Of a stretch of 11,330 bases of DNA, positions 6,881-11,330 are shown one piece after another. Position 1 is the stretch's first letter. Each line of letters starts with the position of its first letter. Position numbers and translations under genes: made by a program. Origin of the DNA: Ardenticatenales bacterium (GTDB lineage: Bacteria; Chloroflexota; Anaerolineae; Ardenticatenales; Ardenticatenaceae); NCBI GenBank assembly GCA_013812995.1, contig JACCSL010000682.1, forward strand, positions 1-11,330, read 5' to 3'. The notes below the pieces were generated by a model, which made no database searches, was not told the DNA's origin, and worked only from the letters and a program-made list of their open reading frames with translations.

Positions 6881-6889
6881 GAGGCTATT

Positions 6890-7840
6890 ATGACGGAGTC
6901 AATGGCGTACATCATACCGGGGCTGGTCGGCCTCGCCGTGATGATGGTTATAAGCGGAATGGGGGTAATGCGCAGCGCCTCCCCGGATACTATGGCAGAT
7001 CGCCTGAGCACCTACGGAACGCGGGAAGGGGTCCCAAGTCTGGAAGAACTCGAACTGGAAGATTCCTTCTTCGACCGCGTCATTCGTCCGGCCGTGCAGC
7101 GCTTCGCCAAACTGATTATCCGCTTTGCGCCCCACAAGACGCTCAAAGAGACCGAGCTGAAGCTGGCAAAAGCAGGCAACCCCAATGGCTGGCGCGCCGC
7201 TGACTTCTTCGGTCTGCGCGGCCTGGGTGCCCTCATCGCGGCGGGTGTGCCGCTCATCGCGATGGTAGCGGCGGGCAGTCCGCTCACCCAGGTAGGTGGG
7301 GGGGTGCTGCTTTTCGGCGCGCTGGGCTTCGCGATGCCTGGCATCTGGCTGGACCGGATCATCAAAGCTCGCCAGCACGAGATTCAGAAGGCGCTGCCTG
7401 ATGCACTGGACCTGATGACGGTCAGCGTAGAGGCAGGGTTGGCCTTTGACTCGGCGCTCCAGAAGGTGAGCGAGAAATGGGACAACGAGCTAGCGCGGGC
7501 CTTCGAGCGTGTCACCAAGGAGATGCGCATCGGTCGGACACGGCGCGAGGCCATGCGCGAGATGTCAGATCGCATCGATGTGGATGACGTAACCGCGTTC
7601 GTGGCAGCGGTCCTCCAGGCCGACCAGCTCGGTGTGAGCATGGCAAAGGTGCTTCGCATCCAGAGCGAGCAGATGCGTATCCGCCGCCGTCAGCGCGCGG
7701 AAGAGTCGGCAGCCAAGGCACCCATCAAGATGCTTTTCCCGATGGTTTTCTTGATCTTCCCGTCCCTCTTCATCGTGCTTCTGGGTCCGGCCGTGCTGAT
7801 CCTCATGGATACCTTCGCAGGGGGCGGCCCCGGCAGTTGA
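6890..7840 (+). CDS. tadC: TadC inner-membrane platform protein (T2SSF/GspF-like)
   Basis: 316 residues; the ATG at 6890 has AGGAGG five bases upstream. A second in-frame ATG four codons later is less well placed. There is an N-terminal membrane helix (about 6-24), a cytoplasmic linker, a pair of helices (about 109-127 and 136-153), the T2SSF domain (about 165-270; LPDALDLMTVSVEAGLAFDSAL and LQADQLGVSMAKVL) and a terminal membrane segment (about 282-307). The arginine-rich RIRRRQRAEESAAKAPIK run before the last helix is the typical TadC ending. It is the last gene of the pilus operon and is followed by a hairpin terminator. Confidence 0.93.
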   Translation: MTESMAYIIPGLVGLAVMMVISGMGVMRSASPDTMADRLSTYGTREGVPSLEELELEDSFFDRVIRPAVQRFAKLIIRFAPHKTLKETELKLAKAGNPNGWRAADFFGLRGLGALIAAGVPLIAMVAAGSPLTQVGGGVLLFGALGFAMPGIWLDRIIKARQHEIQKALPDALDLMTVSVEAGLAFDSALQKVSEKWDNELARAFERVTKEMRIGRTRREAMREMSDRIDVDDVTAFVAAVLQADQLGVSMAKVLRIQSEQMRIRRRQRAEESAAKAPIKMLFPMVFLIFPSLFIVLLGPAVLILMDTFAGGGPGS

Positions 7841-7880
7841 TCGCGCCGAGATTTATTATTATGTGAACCCTTACTCTCAA

Positions 7881-7917
7881 AGAGGACGGCGTCTGCGAGG
7901 ATGCCGTCCTCTCTTTT
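7881..7917 (+). terminator. Rho-independent terminator after tadC
   Basis: A perfect 10-bp stem AGAGGACGGC (7881-7890) / GCCGTCCTCT (7903-7912) with a 12-base loop is followed by CTTTTCCCC. The T tract is short, so termination may be partial. It closes the pilus operon, and its position inside the longest DUF192 frame argues for the later start of that gene. Confidence 0.65.
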
Positions 7918-7931
7918 CCCCTGATTTCTCT

Positions 7932-8285
7932 ATGCACATCTATAACCGCACTCGACAGACCACACTCGCCACCGCCGCCCGACGCGCCCAGAGCTATAAA
8001 ACCCGCCTGCTGGGCCTCATGTTCCAGAACCATCTGCCAGAAGGAGAAGCCCTCCTTCTGGAGCCAGAGAGTTCCATCCATACCTTCTTTATGCGCTTCC
8101 CGATTGATGTGCTTTACCTGGATAAGAGCTACAGCGTGCTCCGCGCGGACCCAGCCATGCCCCCTAATCGCATCGGTCCGCTGGTGACGCGGGGGTGCCA
8201 TGCCGTGCTGGAACTTCCGCCCGGCACCATTGCAGCCACCCAGACGGAGGTCGGAGACCAACTCAGCCTTGTTTCCGAGGCGTGA
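7932..8285 (+). CDS. DUF192 family protein
   Basis: 117 residues from the ATG at 7932. The family's conserved blocks are in order: an N-terminal strand NRTRQTTLA, GLM (28-30), TFFMRFPIDVLYLD (51-64), P77-P78, and AVLELPPG (91-98) with a following GD (108-109). The biochemical function of DUF192 proteins is not established, and this copy has no clear signal peptide, so it is probably cytoplasmic. The frame is open back to a GTG at 7863, but that start would place the tadC terminator hairpin inside the coding region, and homology begins right at the ATG. No Shine-Dalgarno precedes 7932, so initiation may be weak or depend on read-through transcription. It is immediately followed by comF, two bases after its stop. 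Confidence 0.82.
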   Translation: MHIYNRTRQTTLATAARRAQSYKTRLLGLMFQNHLPEGEALLLEPESSIHTFFMRFPIDVLYLDKSYSVLRADPAMPPNRIGPLVTRGCHAVLELPPGTIAATQTEVGDQLSLVSEA

Positions 8286-8287
8286 GC

Positions 8288-9001
8288 GTGACCCGTACCC
8301 GTCTGGCTCAGCTCTGGCACCTGCTGGCGGACCTGCTCTTCCCGCCCCGCTGCGCCGTATGTCGCCAGCCAGGAAGTGCGCTCTGCACCGCCTGTGTGGG
8401 TGCCATTGTTCCGTTCCAGGATCCTCGCTGTCTCCGCTGTGACTTACCCTGCCTGGCACAGATAGGGCTTTGCCCGGCCTGCCAGCAAAACCTCGCCTCC
8501 GCCCTGGAAGGGTTGCGGAGTATTGGCCCGCATGTCGAACCACTGCGCTCGGGAATTCATGCTCTGAAATATCAGGCGCGGCCCACCATCGCGCAGCCAC
8601 TGGGCCACCTCATGGCGGCGCGGTGGCAGGCCACGGGCTCCCCGGTGGATGCCATCCTTCCGCTGCCCCTCCACCCCGAGCGACAGCGGGAGCGCGGCTA
8701 CAACCAGGCCTCACTCCTCGCGCAGGCGATGGCCGAGAGGCTCACCCTGCCTCTGCGGGAGGAACTACTCTGGCGCGTGCGTGCCACCTCCTCCCAGGTG
8801 AAGCTGGGCCGAGCAGCGCGCCAGGAAAATATGGCGGGAGCCTTTGCCGCCTCCCCGGCGGTTGCAGGGGGCCGATGGCTGCTGGTGGATGACGTCTGCA
8901 CCACAAGTGCTACCCTCGAAGAAGCCGCCCGCGCCCTTCGAGAGCAGGGAGCGACCGCCGTCTGGGCGATCACGGCGGCCCGCGCGTATCGGGAGCCGTA
9001 G
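8288..9001 (+). CDS. comF: ComF family protein (zinc-ribbon plus phosphoribosyltransferase-like domain)
   Basis: 237 residues from the GTG at 8288, chosen because GAGG (8277-8280) lies seven bases upstream. A GTG at 8282 overlapping the DUF192 stop as GTGA is the alternative. The N-terminus has a cysteine-rich zinc-binding region: C22-C25, C33-C36, C48-C51 with C55, and C62-C65. A type I phosphoribosyltransferase-like fold follows, with PLPLHPERQRERGYNQ (125-140) and the PRPP-loop motif LLVDDVCTTSATL (198-210; D201, D202). ComF proteins take part in natural transformation in Bacillus and Haemophilus, but they are widespread in species with no shown competence, so the role here is open. Spacing suggests translational coupling to the DUF192 gene. 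There is no obvious terminator after it. Confidence 0.88.
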   Translation: MTRTRLAQLWHLLADLLFPPRCAVCRQPGSALCTACVGAIVPFQDPRCLRCDLPCLAQIGLCPACQQNLASALEGLRSIGPHVEPLRSGIHALKYQARPTIAQPLGHLMAARWQATGSPVDAILPLPLHPERQRERGYNQASLLAQAMAERLTLPLREELLWRVRATSSQVKLGRAARQENMAGAFAASPAVAGGRWLLVDDVCTTSATLEEAARALREQGATAVWAITAARAYREP

Positions 9002-9035
9002 CAAAACTCAGGACACTGGCATCTAAATACGTCTC

Positions 9036-9065
9036 TTGACAGCCCTCTCTCAACAATTTTATACT
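9036..9065 (+). promoter_or_regulatory. Strong sigma-70 promoter of the solute-binding protein gene
   Basis: TTGACA (9036-9041, exact consensus), an 18-base spacer and TATACT (9060-9065, five of six). This is the best promoter in the window. The predicted start near 9072 gives a leader of about 95 bases. Confidence 0.75.
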
Positions 9066-9078
9066 TTGGGGGCAAATC

Positions 9079-9135
9079 ATGCCGATTCATCACTTATCAT
9101 CCAGAAAGGAGGAGCTACTGCTGGCCCTGCGCTAA
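9079..9135 (+). other. Possible 18-codon upstream ORF in the leader
   Basis: ATG at 9079, 18 codons (MPIHHLSSRKEELLLALR) and TAA at 9133-9135, about 7 bases after the predicted transcription start and 31 bases before the solute-binding protein ATG. There is no ordinary Shine-Dalgarno before it, apart from a G run at 9068-9072. The strong AAAGGAGGAG motif (9105-9114) lies inside it, which is unexpected because that motif is about 53 bases from the downstream ATG. It may be chance, or a leader peptide or standby ribosome site. Low confidence. Confidence 0.25.
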
Positions 9136-9166
9136 CCCGCTGGAGAAAGCTACGCGGTACGCAAAA

Positions 9167-10360
9167 ATGAGCAAGCTCACTGGCTCACACCTCAACGAAA
9201 CCTCTCTAACCCGTCGGCATCTCCTTAAACTTGGGGCAGCGTTTGGCCTCTCTAGCTTTGCTTTGGGGGGATGTGCTACCTCCCAAACGGGCTCAGTTGA
9301 TCCCAAAACCCTACTGGCAAGCGGCGAGAGCATTCCGATGGATATTCTCGTTGCGGAAGCCAAAAAAGAGGGAACCCTCTCGACAATTGCCCTCCCGCGC
9401 GACTGGGGAAATTATGGCGAGGTCATTGATAGCTTTACCGAAAAGTATGGCCTGATCTACAACGGCCTCTACCCCGACCACAACTCCGCCGAAGAGATCG
9501 AGGCGATCAGGCAGTACAAAGATGTCGGGGGGGATCAGGCCCCGGATACGGTCGATATTGGCTTCGGACTCACTCAGACAAGCAAGGATGAGGGGCTCTT
9601 TGCCCCTTACAAAGTCTCTACCTGGGATACGATCCCCGAGAACCTGAAGGATGCGGAGGGCTACTGGTATGGGGACTATTATGGGGTCCTGGCGTTTCAG
9701 GTCAGCCGCACCAACGTCGAGAATGTGCCCGAGGATTGGGCGGACCTGCTCAAGCCAGAATACAAGGGCATGGTGGCGATAGTTGGGGATCCCGTCAACG
9801 CCTCGTTGGCGACCCAGACGGTATTGGCCGCCGGGCTCTCTCGCACTGGCTCCCTAGATAATGCCGCCGAGGCGGGTATTGAATTCTTCCGGGAACTCAA
9901 GGAGAGAGGCAACTTTCTGTTTACGCTGCGGGACACCTCGATTGAGACCCTGGCCTCTGGCGCGACCCCCATCGCGCCGCACTGGGACTACAAGGGTCTT
10001 AGCAACCGGGATATACTTGCGGGTACGATTGATCTCGAGGTCGTGGTTCCCAAAACAGGCATCCTTGGAGGTGCCTACGCCCAGGCTATCAGCGCCTACT
10101 CCCCCCACCCCTTCGCGGCTCGCCTCTGGATGGAACATCTCTACTCGGACGAGGTGCAACTGCTCTGGCTGAAGGGGTATATGCACCCGATTCGCTACAA
10201 TGATCTGGTGAAGAACAACAAGGTTCCGGCGGAGCTAGTGGCAAAGCTACCACCTGCTGAACTTTATGAGAAGGCTGTCTTCCCCACGCTGGAGCAGATC
10301 ACGAAAGCGACCCAGTACATCGCTGAGAACTGGCACAGGGTTATCATCGGCGAGAGTTGA
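9167..10360 (+). CDS. Tat-exported lipoprotein, extracellular solute-binding protein family 1
   Basis: 397 residues. The N-terminus has a twin-arginine motif SLTRRHLLK (R16-R17), a hydrophobic stretch and a lipobox FALGGC with lipidated C36. It would therefore be folded in the cytoplasm, exported by Tat and tethered to the outer face of the membrane. The mature part has the pattern of iron/polyamine/phosphonate-type binding proteins (SBP_bac_1/SBP_bac_6-like): ILVAEAKKEGTLSTIALPRDWGNYGEVIDSF near the start, then VPEDWADLLKPEYKGMVAI, and a C-terminal ARLWMEHLYSDEVQLLWLKGY block. The ligand cannot be assigned from sequence alone. No permease or ATP-binding gene is adjacent; the next gene is hpf with its own promoter, so this is an orphan component. 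The ATG at 9167 lacks a near Shine-Dalgarno. The frame is open further upstream but offers no ATG, GTG or TTG start before the promoter. Confidence 0.85.
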   Translation: MSKLTGSHLNETSLTRRHLLKLGAAFGLSSFALGGCATSQTGSVDPKTLLASGESIPMDILVAEAKKEGTLSTIALPRDWGNYGEVIDSFTEKYGLIYNGLYPDHNSAEEIEAIRQYKDVGGDQAPDTVDIGFGLTQTSKDEGLFAPYKVSTWDTIPENLKDAEGYWYGDYYGVLAFQVSRTNVENVPEDWADLLKPEYKGMVAIVGDPVNASLATQTVLAAGLSRTGSLDNAAEAGIEFFRELKERGNFLFTLRDTSIETLASGATPIAPHWDYKGLSNRDILAGTIDLEVVVPKTGILGGAYAQAISAYSPHPFAARLWMEHLYSDEVQLLWLKGYMHPIRYNDLVKNNKVPAELVAKLPPAELYEKAVFPTLEQITKATQYIAENWHRVIIGES

Positions 10361-10389
10361 CAATACCGTAAGCAAGAGTAGATGCGTTG

Positions 10390-10408
10390 CCCTGAGCAAA
10401 AATCAGGG
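10390..10408. repeat. Short inverted repeat upstream of the hpf promoter
   Basis: CCCTGA (10390-10395) and TCAGGG (10403-10408) form a 6-bp stem with a 7-base loop, 30 bases after the solute-binding protein stop. No T tract follows, so it is a weak terminator at best. It ends four bases before the -35 of the next promoter and could equally be an operator. Confidence 0.35.
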
Positions 10409-10412
10409 GCGA

Positions 10413-10441
10413 TTGACGGGCTACAAGGCACCTGTTACGAT
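10413..10441 (+). promoter_or_regulatory. Sigma-70 promoter of hpf
   Basis: TTGACG (10413-10418, five of six), a 17-base spacer and TACGAT (10436-10441, four of six). It is correctly placed for the downstream hpf gene and implies a leader of about 55 bases. Confidence 0.6.
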
Positions 10442-10502
10442 AGAGTTGCAATCCCAAGGTCGCCTGCAAGGTGCAGGGACCATAAACCAAGGAGGGACGG
10501 CA

Positions 10503-11069
10503 ATGAAGCTTATCGTTCATGGTCGCAATGTCGAGATTACTGATTTCATGCGGGACTATGTGGAGAAGAAGATCGGTCGCCTGGACCGCTACTTGCCCAC
10601 CCTCACGGAGGCTCGCGTCGAGATCAGCGAGCAGGCAACGCGCAGCAACAATCAGCGCCATGTGGTCCAGGTCACACTCTATGACCAACACGGCACGATC
10701 TTGCGCGGTGAGGAGCGGGATGCTGAAATCTTCCCCGCCGTCGATACGGTGGTGGACAAGATGCACCGCCAGATTGTTCGCTACAAGGGCAAGCGCAAGG
10801 ACCGCTACCAGCGCTATCAGGTCGATGGCAACTGGGGCGAGACACCGCCCATTGATCTGGAGGAGGAGGAGGAAGATGATGAAGGGACCGAGGTGGTACG
10901 CACCAAGCGCTTCGTCATGTCCCCCATGAATATGGAGGAGGCCATCGAGCAGATGCAGTTGCTTGGTCATACCTTCTTCGTCTACTACGATGCCGATAAC
11001 GGAAACGTCAACGTGGTCTACCGTCGCCAGGACGGAAACTATGGGTTGATCATTCCCGAACTCGCATAA
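10503..11069 (+). CDS. hpf: Long-form ribosome hibernation-promoting factor (HPF/RaiA)
   Basis: 188 residues from the ATG at 10503, which has AAGGAGG close upstream; the frame is open further back but lies over the preceding gene. Residues 1 to about 97 are the S30AE (ribosome-binding) domain with the family start MKLIVHGRNVEITDFMRDYV, the strand RHVVQVTLYDQHGTILRGEE, and DAEIFPAVDTVVDKMHRQI leading to a lysine/arginine-rich KGKRKDRYQRY. An acidic linker (about 118-128) joins it to the C-terminal dimerisation domain (about 131-186; VVRTKRFVMSPMNMEEAIEQM and HTFFVYYDADNGNVNVVYRR). This two-domain form makes 100S ribosome dimers in many bacteria when growth slows. It is monocistronic here, with its own promoter and terminator. 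Confidence 0.95.
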   Translation: MKLIVHGRNVEITDFMRDYVEKKIGRLDRYLPTLTEARVEISEQATRSNNQRHVVQVTLYDQHGTILRGEERDAEIFPAVDTVVDKMHRQIVRYKGKRKDRYQRYQVDGNWGETPPIDLEEEEEDDEGTEVVRTKRFVMSPMNMEEAIEQMQLLGHTFFVYYDADNGNVNVVYRRQDGNYGLIIPELA

Positions 11070-11084
11070 CACCCCACCAATAAC

Positions 11085-11123
11085 GAAGAGGCCGCTTGGT
11101 CACCCCAGCGGCCTCTTCTCTTT
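11085..11123 (+). terminator. Strong hairpin terminator after hpf, shared with the convergent gene
   Basis: A perfect 12-bp GC-rich stem GAAGAGGCCGCT (11085-11096) / AGCGGCCTCTTC (11107-11118) with a 10-base loop is followed on the plus strand by TCTTTCTCC. On the minus strand it is followed by GTTATTGG, so leftward termination is weaker. The stop codon of the convergent glycosyltransferase-like gene (11100-11102) lies in the loop. Confidence 0.7.
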
Positions 11124-11330
11124 CTCCAACTGCTTCTTCAGCTCCAGATACGCGACCCCTTCCCACCAGGCCATCGCCAGAGCCAGCTGCAACCCCAGCA
11201 GGCCATCCTTCCACCCCTGCCACTCCACGTAGCGGCGGCGAAAGGCACGCAGAGGCTGGAGTAGGATGTTCCACGGTTTCGAGCGAATCCCCCGCGCGGC
11301 CAGCTTCGCCCCTTCCTGGCGCGCATAGCC
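11100..11330 (-). CDS. C-terminal fragment of a probable family 2 glycosyltransferase
   Basis: A leftward frame is open from the window edge to TGA at 11102-11100, giving 76 visible residues and lacking the N-terminal catalytic domain. The fragment contains PWNILLQPLRAFRRRYVEWQ, then GWKDGLLGLQLALAMAWWEG and a lysine/glutamate-rich end. This arrangement (an aromatic helix, then DGxxGLxxA and a terminal membrane-associated helix) is typical of the tail of GT2 enzymes of the WaaE-like group involved in surface polysaccharide synthesis. The last codons form one arm of the terminator hairpin. The assignment rests on this tail pattern only; the sugar and acceptor cannot be told. The upstream part of the gene is outside the window. 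Confidence 0.5.
   Translation of the reverse strand, partial: GYARQEGAKLAARGIRSKPWNILLQPLRAFRRRYVEWQGWKDGLLGLQLALAMAWWEGVAYLELKKQLEKEKRPLG

Noticed and set aside
7863..7931. GTG start for the DUF192 gene at 7863
   Set aside because: It would place the tadC terminator hairpin inside the coding sequence and add 23 residues outside the family's conserved start.
8195..8287. Upstream extension of comF within the DUF192 gene
   Set aside because: A 90-base overlap with DUF192 is unlikely, the added residues have no ComF similarity, and a GTG with GAGG seven bases upstream exists at 8288.
10266..10502. Upstream extension of the hpf frame
   Set aside because: It overlaps the 3' end of the solute-binding protein in another frame, encodes a basic low-complexity stretch, and would ignore the good ribosome binding site and the S30AE start at 10503.
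1..11330. CRISPR arrays, tRNA or rRNA genes, transposases, phage or defence genes
   Set aside because: No regularly spaced repeats, cloverleaf sequences, insertion-sequence ends or such protein families were seen on either strand.

Overview
The window is about 11.3 kb of moderately GC-rich bacterial DNA and is almost fully coding. Its core is a Tad (tight adherence, Flp-type) pilus locus, followed by a few housekeeping genes. The organism is most likely a member of the Chloroflexota, perhaps Anaerolineae-like. This rests on a CpaE with a fused receiver domain, a cpaB-cpaE-cpaF-tadB-tadC order with no outer-membrane secretin (cpaC/rcpA) or cpaD between cpaB and cpaE, a threonine/proline 'PTPTP' linker in a secreted protein, and a long-form ribosome hibernation factor. 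The assignment is an inference from gene style, not from a marker gene.

Region 1 (1-1887, minus strand) holds three small membrane-anchored pseudopilin-type genes read leftwards: a TadE protein (1887-1357), a TadE-like protein with an added C-terminal Ig-like domain (1311-502), and a TadG-like protein cut by the window edge (448-1). Each has an N-terminal hydrophobic pilin-like segment. The two TadE-type proteins also carry the G|xxxxE prepilin-peptidase signature.

Region 2 (1888-2274) is the divergent control region. It has a perfect TATAAT -10 for the leftward operon, a candidate promoter for the rightward operon, a dyad at the probable rightward start site, and a leader hairpin that contains an anti-Shine-Dalgarno stretch.

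Region 3 (2275-7840, plus strand) is a tight five-gene operon: cpaB (SAF-domain assembly protein), cpaE/tadZ (receiver plus ParA/MinD-like ATPase with a MinD-like C-terminal tail), cpaF/tadA (secretion ATPase), tadB and tadC (inner-membrane platform). It is closed by a hairpin terminator at 7881-7917. Together these make the motor and platform that would assemble a pilus and the minor pilins encoded in region 1. The major Flp pilin and the prepilin peptidase are not in the window.

Region 4 (7932-9001) is a two-gene unit: a DUF192 protein and a ComF-family phosphoribosyltransferase-like protein. Region 5 (9036-10360) has a near-consensus sigma-70 promoter, a long leader with a possible 18-codon upstream ORF, and a Tat-exported lipoprotein solute-binding protein with no permease or ATPase beside it. 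Region 6 (10413-11069) is a promoter plus hpf (long form). A strong terminator hairpin follows, overlapping the 3' end of a convergent, truncated glycosyltransferase-like gene (11330-11100).

Most of this is recognisable biology. The parts most worth a second look are the CpaE architecture (intact phospho-acceptor, lost P-loop lysine, MinD-like membrane tail), the Ig-fused TadE, and the leader/control region between the divergent pilus operons.
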